Shown here in pieces: positions 5,994 through 13,296 of a stretch of DNA of 17,146 nucleotides (position 1 is its first letter; every line of letters begins with the position of its first letter). Location of the stretch: positions 1-17,146 of the forward strand of contig JAAKFL010000018.1 of the NCBI GenBank assembly GCA_011065065.1, written 5' to 3'. The notes beneath the pieces were generated by a model, which worked only from the letters and a program-made list of their open reading frames with translations, had not been told where the DNA came from and ran no database searches. The position numbers were made by a program, and so were the translations under genes. The DNA is from Chlamydiota bacterium (GTDB taxonomy: Bacteria > Chlamydiota > Chlamydiia > Chlamydiales > SLFE01).

Positions 5994-7855
5994 GAAAAAA
6001 CTTTGTATCGATCCATCCACCGACCAAAGCAAATGATCCTCCAATATTGGTTTGAAAATGGTTCTTTTCCCTCAACCATCTGGTCATAATCATCGAGTAC
6101 TGTTGGCAAAACGATCCCGCAAGAAGAGACGATGGCATCATCTAAGATCTGCCTAAACTTTGAGTCTTTCATCCACACTTCTTCCGCTGTTGCAAATCCA
6201 ATTTTATCTCGACGATCAAGAATTCCCTTGGGGATGACCCCTTTCATCGACTCCCTGAGAACTCGTTTCGTAATCCCTTCAGATATTTTACAATCACTCG
6301 ATAAACTGAGTGTCAATTCAACTAATCTCCAATCCAAAAATGGGGTCCGAGCTTCAATGGAATGAGCCATTGAATCACGGTCTTCAAAATGGAGCAGCAT
6401 CGGCAAGCTACTGGTAAAGGTCATATGGTGACAGTATTCAGGTAACCCCAGCTGATCCACACCCGGAAATGGATCACAATCTTCTGCATTCAAGTATTGA
6501 AATGAAAGCCAATTAGGTTTTTCTGACGGACGGCGATACAGCCGTCGCAAGGGAACTCTCAGCCAATCAGGGAGTAGTTTGCTCCCTAAAAGAACCAAAG
6601 GGTTCACATGGGAAACTGTCGGCCTGGCCAACGCCATTTCCCGCCATAACGTCCACCATCGCATCGATCGAAAGAGACTCAAAAAGTGAAATCCATAACA
6701 AACTGTGTACCCTGCAAGCTGCTCGTCAGCTCCCTGTCCATCCAACATCACCTTCACCTGATGTTTTTTTGCGAGCTTAAACACTTCCCACTGAGCAAAT
6801 ATGCTGGTCGTACCAAAAGGTTCATCTTGATGCCATATTATCTCATCCAATTCAGCCATTAAGGTGTGATGATCGGGAGTGGTAAAATAAGCCTGATGAT
6901 TTGTCTGAGAGACCACTTGGTCCATAAATTTTCGTTCATCAAACCGCTCGACTGTAGAACAGGCAGAAAAAGTCAATTGTTGATCTCGTGCATTCTTTTG
7001 GCCCAACAAGTCATGAATCAAACAGACGATAGAAGACGAGTCAAGTCCTCCTGACAAGCAAGACCCAAGTTTGACATCCGATCTCAACCGTAAATTAATG
7101 GAATCTGTCAAAAATTCTCGATAGAGTGAGGCCGCATCATCTAGAGAGCCCTGAAAAGGAGAATCATTTAAAAAATACCATTTGACTGGTTGAAATTGGA
7201 TATCATCTACACTTCCTTCCCAATATTCACCTCCCCTCAACTGCATGACATCAGAAAACAGTGTTTCTGCAGTGTGATCATGAATAGACCAGTTGAGAAA
7301 GTCATAGGCTCTTTGATGATTCAAGCCTGGTCGAAAACCAGGCAACACAGTCAGTTGTTTAATTTCCGATGCAAAAGCCACATACCCCTTGTTTGATATC
7401 CAGAGGTAGAGTGGCTTGATGCCAAAACGATCCCGCGCCACAAAAAATCTTTCCTTCAAGGAATCGTAGATCACAAAAGCAAACATGCCATTGAGTTTAG
7501 AGAGACATGCTGGTCCCCATTCACAAAATGCCGCTAGAAGAACTTCAGTATCACAATGAGAAACAAATTGATGCCCCTTTTTTTCAAGCTCCCTCTTTAA
7601 TTCGATATAGTTATAAATCTCACCATTATAAGTGATATGATACCGATCATCACGGGAAGTCATGGGTTGATTTCCATGATTTGACAAATCGAGAATAGAG
7701 AGTCTTCGGTGTCCTAGGTGAGCAATATCAACCTGATTCCGCGTGAAATACCGAAATCCTTCGCCGTCTGGACCCCGATGTGCCACCAAATCGGTCATCT
7801 GTTTGATGGCTTCACGTGAGGGAACATTCCCAAAAAGCGCAGCAATTCCACACAT
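5981..7855 (-). CDS. asnB: Glutamine-hydrolysing asparagine synthase-type amidotransferase
   Basis: The 624-aa protein begins MCGI, so Cys2 becomes the N-terminal nucleophile of the glutaminase domain; HRGPDG (26-31) and YNGEIYNY (76-83) complete that site. The synthase domain carries the pyrophosphate-binding loop LSGGLDSS (267-274) and later IEARTPFLDWR. Both halves look intact, so it should move ammonia from glutamine to an AMP-activated carboxylate. In free-living metabolism that makes asparagine. Inside glycan loci, as with WbpS- and WbmI-type proteins, such enzymes are thought to amidate uronic acids, and the neighbourhood favours this role here. It begins directly after the ABC transporter stop, with AAAGG as ribosome site, and is the last gene of the tight part of the operon. 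Confidence 0.92.
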   Translation of the reverse strand: MCGIAALFGNVPSREAIKQMTDLVAHRGPDGEGFRYFTRNQVDIAHLGHRRLSILDLSNHGNQPMTSRDDRYHITYNGEIYNYIELKRELEKKGHQFVSHCDTEVLLAAFCEWGPACLSKLNGMFAFVIYDSLKERFFVARDRFGIKPLYLWISNKGYVAFASEIKQLTVLPGFRPGLNHQRAYDFLNWSIHDHTAETLFSDVMQLRGGEYWEGSVDDIQFQPVKWYFLNDSPFQGSLDDAASLYREFLTDSINLRLRSDVKLGSCLSGGLDSSSIVCLIHDLLGQKNARDQQLTFSACSTVERFDERKFMDQVVSQTNHQAYFTTPDHHTLMAELDEIIWHQDEPFGTTSIFAQWEVFKLAKKHQVKVMLDGQGADEQLAGYTVCYGFHFLSLFRSMRWWTLWREMALARPTVSHVNPLVLLGSKLLPDWLRVPLRRLYRRPSEKPNWLSFQYLNAEDCDPFPGVDQLGLPEYCHHMTFTSSLPMLLHFEDRDSMAHSIEARTPFLDWRLVELTLSLSSDCKISEGITKRVLRESMKGVIPKGILDRRDKIGFATAEEVWMKDSKFRQILDDAIVSSCGIVLPTVLDDYDQMVEGKEPFSNQYWRIICFGRWMDRYKVFSYLR

Positions 7856-9616
7856 TTAACTTACCTTTTCATAAAAACGATTGAGAGTTTGATAGAGAGA
7901 GCATTTTTGCACCAATTCGTTATGAGTCCCTTCAGCAATCACTTGTCCACGGTCCAGAACATAAATCCGATCGAAATTTTTAATCGTTGAAAGACGGTGA
8001 GCCACCGCCACAATCGTCTTCTTCCCCATCATCTCTTTGATCGATTGGGCAATCACGAGTTCAGAAAGATTATCAAGAGATGAGGTAGCTTCATCAAAGA
8101 TAATAAGCTCGGGTTGCCGATAAAGCGCTCTTGCAATTCCGATTCGTTGCATTTGTCCCCCTGAAACTTTAATTCCTCTGTCCCCTACATGGGTATCAAT
8201 GCCCTCCGGAAGTGAAGCAATAAACTCTTCTAGATGACTAGCAGCGATCGCATCGTTTAATCTTTTGTGATCAATCACTTCCTCCCCTAATGCCACATTG
8301 CGAGCAATCGAATGATTAATAAGTGCAATGGATTGCGGCACATAACCGATCTGTTTTTGAAAAGGGGTCATGTTCAATTCTACCTCTCCATCCACAAGGA
8401 TTTGCCCAGAACTTGGTTGAATCAGTCCAATTAAAATATCGATAATTGTGCTTTTTCCCCCACCAGAAGGCCCAACAAAAGCGACCGAGGCATTCTTAGG
8501 AATTTCAAATGAAACCCTATCGAGAATTTGGGATCCCTTACGATAAGAAAAACTTATCTGTTCAAATGTAATAAATTCTCGAAAAGTCTTTGTTTTCAAT
8601 GGTTGCCTTTCTTCATGCGTTTTTTCGATCTCTTGCTCAAAGACATCCAATGACTCAAGAGAGTGTTGTAAATGAATGGCCTGTTGCGTCATATGGTTGA
8701 TAGCAGGAAGAATTCGACGTCCTACGGCGGCATAAAAAATTAGTCCCGCAACAAATTGAGATGTGATCGCATCATTGAAATAAACATAACAAACAACCAA
8801 AATAAGAAGCACCACAGCCATGAGTTCAATTAAAACTGACGGAGTCATAGACAAGAACTCTTTATAACGATAATTTCGTGAAATCGAAGCGTTATAATCA
8901 TCAAATTTCTGGATAAAATAAGATGATTTTTTGTAAATTTTGACCTCTTTAAACAGATGCAGTGATTCTAAAACACACTGATAGGCATTTTTTGTCGCGT
9001 CTATCAGATCCTTTCCTAATCTTTTCACAGGCTTCTTATTGAATTGATAGATGATAAGAGATGTCACACCGAAAAGCAAAACAATACAGAGTGACCCACC
9101 AAAATCTTGAAACAAAATCGCGGCAAAGAGAAACAGAGTAATGAAAAAAGAAGAGAGAACCTGAAGCTGTTGAAGTATCGCTTGTGTGGCATAATAACTG
9201 GTTTGCGTGCAGTTTTTCACGAGTGTTCCAGTGTCTTGATCGACAAAGGATAAATAGTTTTGATTGAGATATTTTTTAAACAGTTGTCCATTCTTTGTCT
9301 GATAATAATGATAGGAAAATTTTGTCATTTGATAATTTGAATTCAGTTGCAAAAGAGACTTCATGACAATCATGAGCAAAAAGAAACTCGTGAAACCCAC
9401 AAATAATTGAGTGTTGGTCAGATCGATACCGTTTAAAATCTTATTAACATACGAAATTGTAGAAGGGTCCTTACCAATAATTCCAATATACGGAATTAAT
9501 ATCATCAATGTTAATGTTTCAACAATAGAAGTAGAGACAAGAGCAATCACAACTCCAAAAAATCTCACCTTGTCACTTTTCTCAAAATATCCGAGTATTC
9601 TCGCCAATGTTTTCAT
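7856..9616 (-). CDS. ABC transporter, fused permease and ATPase (glycolipid flippase type)
   Basis: This 586-aa half-transporter has an N-terminal membrane domain with about six helices (near 18-45, 70-92, 150-170, 174-192, 260-280, 285-300). The nucleotide-binding domain from about residue 345 is complete: Walker A GPSGGGKST (382-390), Q-loop Q428, signature SGGQ (485-488), Walker B LIIFDE (504-509) and switch H540. It should act as a homodimer. The overall type resembles MsbA and PglK, which flip lipid-linked glycans across the inner membrane; the surrounding glycosyltransferase and tailoring genes support that reading. A strong AAAGAGG site lies 10 bases before the ATG, and the start overlaps the glycosyltransferase stop by four bases (ATGA). 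A lipid or peptide exporter is the main alternative. Confidence 0.9.
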   Translation of the reverse strand: MKTLARILGYFEKSDKVRFFGVVIALVSTSIVETLTLMILIPYIGIIGKDPSTISYVNKILNGIDLTNTQLFVGFTSFFLLMIVMKSLLQLNSNYQMTKFSYHYYQTKNGQLFKKYLNQNYLSFVDQDTGTLVKNCTQTSYYATQAILQQLQVLSSFFITLFLFAAILFQDFGGSLCIVLLFGVTSLIIYQFNKKPVKRLGKDLIDATKNAYQCVLESLHLFKEVKIYKKSSYFIQKFDDYNASISRNYRYKEFLSMTPSVLIELMAVVLLILVVCYVYFNDAITSQFVAGLIFYAAVGRRILPAINHMTQQAIHLQHSLESLDVFEQEIEKTHEERQPLKTKTFREFITFEQISFSYRKGSQILDRVSFEIPKNASVAFVGPSGGGKSTIIDILIGLIQPSSGQILVDGEVELNMTPFQKQIGYVPQSIALINHSIARNVALGEEVIDHKRLNDAIAASHLEEFIASLPEGIDTHVGDRGIKVSGGQMQRIGIARALYRQPELIIFDEATSSLDNLSELVIAQSIKEMMGKKTIVAVAHRLSTIKNFDRIYVLDRGQVIAEGTHNELVQKCSLYQTLNRFYEKVS

Positions 9617-10767
9617 GACATCAATGCCTCTTTAATCGCCTGTTTAATAATATCTTTATTAACATCAGCATTCTGTTCTTTAGCAGCAAAATGAGCATTC
9701 TTTTTCATTTTCACAATATCTTTTCTTGTCAATGCATTGAGTAAGACAGCCAATGACTTGGCCTGAAAATCTGAAGACACAACACCGCAGTCATATTGGG
9801 TCACCAGCCTTTTCATTGCTGGCGAAGGACCAATAGCAATGGCGAGTCTTGCTTGTATAAATTCAAATAACTTGTTGGGCAACCCATTTAAATAATTGAA
9901 GTTAACCGGTGGAAGGAGGTAAACCCCTATATCATATTGATTTGTAAATGGGACAATCTCATTCATGGGAACAGGAGGAATGCAGCGAATTCTCGGGTAT
10001 TTTTTCACAAGTCGTTTTATTTTTTCAATATATTTTTTATCACCTGGAACCATGATTAGGTCTAAATAAAACCGCTCATCAAGATGATCGAACATACGAA
10101 TCATCCTATCAAAACTGCGCGAACGACTCGCAACTCCATGGTGAATCAAACGAATCTTATCCTCTGCAACTTTTGAGGGAGCCATTGGATAATAAGATGT
10201 CGCATTTGTGAGCACAAAAGGAAGAGGAATCTTAAAAACTTCAGCATATTGATTGGCGATTTCTGCATTGACTGTCATCATAGTATCGACATAGGGCAAA
10301 TATTTTCTACAAGTTTCAAAACAATAATTCTGAAAAAAAATTCTCCATTTCAGATTATCTGTAAACTCTTCGGGAGTATACTCATGAGCATCTAATAAAA
10401 CCTTACTCCCTCTTTTATACCGGGCAATAAGGGGCAATGTATTGAAATCATTCGCAATGATGAGGTCATATGTCTTATTCAAACGATTTTTTAAAATATC
10501 TTCAAAAAATTGTACCTCAGGCCGTGTCCAATAAAATCGTTCATAATCTTTTTTAAGAAGCACACAAGCATTGAATATTTTTTGTTTAAAACTGTCAAAC
10601 CCTGTTCTTTGAAACGGTGAGAAAGAAAACTGCTGATCAATAGGTTGGTTTGTCTGTCCGTATGAAAGAACAGTAATAGAACAATCCATTTGCAACAGCC
10701 ATTGAAGTTGTCTGGCAACACGGGGATCGCGAGCGAGGTCACTAAAAGAAATTACAAGAACTTTCAT
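9613..10767 (-). CDS. Glycosyltransferase, GT-B fold, GT4-like
   Basis: The 384-aa protein opens with the usual N-terminal strand and helix of group 1 glycosyltransferases (KVLVISFSDLARDPRVARQ), with DAHEY near 126-130 and IRLIHHG near 205-211 marking the two Rossmann-like halves. The C-terminal half holds the nucleotide-sugar site LPNKLFEFIQA (296-306), in which E302 is the first glutamate of the E-x7-E pattern; the second position is not a clear glutamate (AIGPSP follows), so the motif is partial. It should transfer a sugar from a nucleotide donor to a growing lipid-linked glycan on the cytoplasmic face. Donor and acceptor are not readable. It starts 19 bases after the end of the broken sulfotransferase and overlaps the ABC transporter by four bases. 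Confidence 0.85.
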   Translation of the reverse strand: MKVLVISFSDLARDPRVARQLQWLLQMDCSITVLSYGQTNQPIDQQFSFSPFQRTGFDSFKQKIFNACVLLKKDYERFYWTRPEVQFFEDILKNRLNKTYDLIIANDFNTLPLIARYKRGSKVLLDAHEYTPEEFTDNLKWRIFFQNYCFETCRKYLPYVDTMMTVNAEIANQYAEVFKIPLPFVLTNATSYYPMAPSKVAEDKIRLIHHGVASRSRSFDRMIRMFDHLDERFYLDLIMVPGDKKYIEKIKRLVKKYPRIRCIPPVPMNEIVPFTNQYDIGVYLLPPVNFNYLNGLPNKLFEFIQARLAIAIGPSPAMKRLVTQYDCGVVSSDFQAKSLAVLLNALTRKDIVKMKKNAHFAAKEQNADVNKDIIKQAIKEALMS

Positions 10768-10786
10768 ACTACCTATGGGAAATTGA

Positions 10787-11546
10787 CTACCAGTTTAAAT
10801 CACTCTCGTAGCCCAAGTCAATCAATTCTTGACCATAAAGAAGCTTGTAGAGTTCTTTATTTTCCTCAGAAAAATTGGCTTGCCATGAACCGATCATTCC
10901 TTTTCGAAACGTGAACCCCCTTTCCATAAGCAGCTTGAGCAATTTTTTGACATCTCTTACGTAAAAGAGAAACTCCAATATGCGCCCCGATATTCATTAT
11001 CTCTTGCATTTGCAGCTCATCACTTCCACCACCATGGATTCCTATCAATTTTTCGAATGTTGTGACGTAGGTAATTTCTGGCCCTAAATCGATCCAACCC
11101 AATCGATTAGAAAAACAATCTTCATAGGCCTGATACCCATAACAGTTTCCTGTTATCAGTTCCTCAATTTGTTCTGACTGACTTAACTGACTAATTGGTA
11201 GCTGGGGCCAATACCCCTGTTGGTTATAATACATAAGTGAGACCAACTGATCCCGTGGATCTCGAATAATGAAAATGACCTTATAGCCATGATCCTTCAC
11301 AAATTCTATAGCTTCTTGAGAAGATGGTTGGTGGGTTGATAGATAGGTTCCTCTTCTCTCCGCAATCATCAATTCATGCAAAAAATCTTGATAGTCTGAT
11401 CGCAGTTGTCTCTGATCATTCTTATGAAGCATTTCATACAACACGTGAATGATAAGATGAGACCCGCATTTTGGAACTGTTACCAAGATAAATTTATCAT
11501 GAGCCGAAATGGCAAAAGGGATGAACAAAAAAAATATCATCATCAC
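10787..11546 (-). pseudogene. Sulfotransferase interrupted by a single-base frameshift
   Basis: Two frames together make one sulfotransferase of about 252 aa. The first (11546-10866) carries the 5' PAPS phosphate-binding loop VPKCGSH (24-30) and the 3' phosphate motif IIRDPRDQLVSL (93-104). The second (10787-10978) carries the C-terminal family signature FTFRKGMIGSWQ and ends in YGQELIDLGYE. The join lies at five consecutive G on the minus strand (10916-10920 on +): four G would read AYGKGFTFRKG without a break. With five, the ribosome leaves the frame and stops after MASQFF, losing the PAPS-closing RKG loop. The N terminus is a strong hydrophobic segment (IFFLFIPFAISA), which is odd for a PAPS-dependent cytosolic enzyme. 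The substrate may be the glycan made by the cluster. Confidence 0.85.
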
Positions 11547-11567
11547 TATTGTTCTAACAATGATAAA

Positions 11568-11572
11568 CCTCC
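11568..11572 (-). promoter_or_regulatory. Strong Shine-Dalgarno that fits an ATT start for the sulfotransferase
   Basis: GGAGG lies just after the deacetylase stop codon. The first in-frame GTG/ATG codons of the sulfotransferase are 21 bases or more away, too far for this site. An in-frame ATT at 11561-11559 is 6 bases away. Starting there adds five residues (M-V-R-T-I), including an arginine in front of the hydrophobic segment. Confidence 0.45.
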
Positions 11573-11575
11573 ATT

Positions 11576-12316
11576 TTATGAAACCATATGCATGTTAACA
11601 AAAGAAACATTTTCACAAAGATATTTTTCCATATCATGGTCTGAAGATCTTAAAAACTTTTCAACTTTTTGATGACGATCTTGAGGTTCAAAGCTCCACC
11701 AGATAGGATGAGTCAGAATCTGAATCGAATTCTTCTGGTAATCTTGAAGAAACTTGATGGGATTTCCACATCGCCAATTATGGTTGCTATCTGAAATATA
11801 CTGACCTGGTTTAAAAAATTGTGACGAATAAGTATTGATTAACCCCTCTGGTGTTATAAGCGTCGCATCAACCCCCTCAGCCGACAAAAAAGCAGGACGG
11901 TGAATACTAAATACTTTGACTTCAGCATCAACAATTTCAGATAACAGTGTCGCCTGCGCCTCAATTTTTTTTGTATGATTTTCCCCTTTTACATAAACAT
12001 AATGCAACCCGACATCATGTCCCATCTGAATCATGTCCCTTAGCTCATTCTGATATAGCATCGGATCATATCCCTCTGACTCAAACATCACAAAGTAAGT
12101 CGACTTGACATCATGTTCCCATTCCCACTTGGCCAATGCATACCCCAGATCAATGCTGAAATCGAGATCATGACGTATAAAAGCTGGTCGATTTTGAGAG
12201 AAATCAGTGAAATGAGAAAAATGAAAACGTTTGTCTCTCAAGACTGTGATCAGTTGAGAATAATAATCCAATGTAAATTTATAGGGGTCAGTACTCATGA
12301 TGAAGATTATTCTCAT
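11576..12316 (-). CDS. NodB-like polysaccharide deacetylase family protein
   Basis: The 246-aa protein shows the divergent metal site of carbohydrate esterase family 4 relatives. Motif 1 is RHDLDF, with D50 and D52 in place of the usual double aspartate. Motif 2 is H100-D-V-G-L-H105, giving two histidine ligands. SIHRPAF (137-143) and LTHP (201-204) supply later active-site elements. It should remove an N- or O-acetyl group from a sugar, or act as a related hydrolase, and resembles the deacetylase-like proteins found in O-antigen loci. Met7 is an alternative start; neither start has a good ribosome site. It is the first gene of the leftward cluster and is divergent from cyoA across 88 bases. 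Confidence 0.78.
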   Translation of the reverse strand: MRIIFIMSTDPYKFTLDYYSQLITVLRDKRFHFSHFTDFSQNRPAFIRHDLDFSIDLGYALAKWEWEHDVKSTYFVMFESEGYDPMLYQNELRDMIQMGHDVGLHYVYVKGENHTKKIEAQATLLSEIVDAEVKVFSIHRPAFLSAEGVDATLITPEGLINTYSSQFFKPGQYISDSNHNWRCGNPIKFLQDYQKNSIQILTHPIWWSFEPQDRHQKVEKFLRSSDHDMEKYLCENVSFVNMHMVS

Positions 12317-12342
12317 AAATCTGTTTTACAGCAAGTGATTCA

Positions 12343-12371
12343 TTGACTTTAAAATTATTTATTACTATCAA
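12343..12371 (+). promoter_or_regulatory. Putative sigma70 promoter of the cyo operon
   Basis: TTGACT (12343-12348) and TATCAA (12366-12371) are spaced by exactly 17 bases in the 88-base divergent region. The -35 box is close to consensus, the -10 box moderate. The predicted start point near 12378 would place most of the AAGGAGAT motif at or before the 5' end of the message, which weakens either this promoter or the ribosome-site reading. Confidence 0.4.
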
Positions 12372-12381
12372 AAAGGAGATC

Positions 12382-12408
12382 TTGAAACCTCAATATTTGA
12401 ACCTATGA
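12382..12408 (+). other. Possible eight-codon leader peptide coupled to cyoA
   Basis: A strong AGGAGA at 12374-12379 is 26 bases from the cyoA ATG, too far to serve it. A TTG codon at 12382 opens a tiny frame reading M-K-P-Q-Y-L-N-L whose TGA overlaps the cyoA ATG (ATGA). Ribosomes ending there could restart on cyoA. Spacing from the ribosome site to TTG is short (about 3 bases), so this is only a suggestion. Confidence 0.3.
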
Positions 12409-13289
12409 CAGATAAATCAAAATCTACTTGGTACTGGTTAGTATTCTCAGCAATCATCGTCTTTATTATTTTAATCATGCAGCCTCTTGAGGTTTATCTT
12501 TTTATCAAAGATAACGCCATCCTTTTTCCCAAAGGGATTATCGGTTTGAAACAGCGAGATCTTTTGTTGTTGATTCAAGCGATCATGCTCATCTTCATTT
12601 TTCCCATCTATCTCTTTACGTTTATCTTTTCATGGTGGTATCGAGCTGATAATAAGAAGTCAAAATATGACCCGCATCTGGTAGACCATAAAGTTGCTGA
12701 ATTTGTTTGGTGGGGAGTTCCTCTTGTCTTGACAGCAGTTGTGGCTGTCATCACATGGATAAAAACCCATGAGCTAGATCCTTATAAACCAATAGAATCC
12801 GACAAGAAGCCGATTAAAATCGAGGTTGTCGCCCTGCAGTGGAAATGGCTTTTTATTTATCCGGAAGAAAAAATTGCCACTGTGAATTACATTCAAATTC
12901 CCAAGAACACACCGATTCATTTTATGATCACAGCAGATGCTCCGATGAATTCTTTTTGGATTCCCCGGTTAGGTGGACAGATCTATGCCATGCCTGGCAT
13001 GAGAACCGAGCTCTTTCTCCTGGCTGATGAGGAAGGGAAGTTTAGAGGATCTTCCGCCCAAATCAGTGGTAAGGGTTTTGCGGGGATGACCTTTGTGACT
13101 GAAGCCTCCACAGATGAGTCCTATAAAGATTGGGTACAGTCTGTGAAACAATCAGCTAAAGGTCTCGATTGGGCTGAATACAAAAAATTAGCAGCCCCTT
13201 CGGAAAATAATCCTGTAGAGTATTATCAGCTTAAAGACGAAACTGTATTTCAAAACATTATCATGAAATATATGAAACCCCCAACTTGA
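12405..13289 (+). CDS. cyoA: Cytochrome bo-type ubiquinol oxidase subunit II
   Basis: This 294-aa protein has membrane helices near 10-30, 52-75 and 98-120, then a periplasmic cupredoxin-like domain. The domain matches CyoA closely: ALQWKWLFIYPEEKIATVN (143-161), then MNSFWIPRLGGQIYAMPGM (181-199) and SGKGFAGMTF. The copper-A ligands of cytochrome c oxidases are absent, as expected for a quinol oxidase. Unlike E. coli CyoA there is no lipobox cysteine near the N terminus, so it should not be lipid-anchored, and its first helix is a signal anchor. It is the first gene of cyoABCDE, 7 bases before cyoB. No normal ribosome site precedes the ATG. Confidence 0.95.
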   Translation: MTDKSKSTWYWLVFSAIIVFIILIMQPLEVYLFIKDNAILFPKGIIGLKQRDLLLLIQAIMLIFIFPIYLFTFIFSWWYRADNKKSKYDPHLVDHKVAEFVWWGVPLVLTAVVAVITWIKTHELDPYKPIESDKKPIKIEVVALQWKWLFIYPEEKIATVNYIQIPKNTPIHFMITADAPMNSFWIPRLGGQIYAMPGMRTELFLLADEEGKFRGSSAQISGKGFAGMTFVTEASTDESYKDWVQSVKQSAKGLDWAEYKKLAAPSENNPVEYYQLKDETVFQNIIMKYMKPPT

Positions 13290-13296
13290 GTCAACT

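Noticed and set aside
5978..5998. TTATCT-T-AGATAA palindrome as a bidirectional terminator
   Set aside because: The stem is AT-rich, the loop is one base, and no T-run follows on the plus strand; it is better explained by overlapping stop-codon regions.
12317..12404. Minus-strand promoter for the glycan cluster
   Set aside because: Candidates such as TTGCTG with AATAAT at 17 bases overlap the coding start and have a poor -35 or -10, so none could be called.
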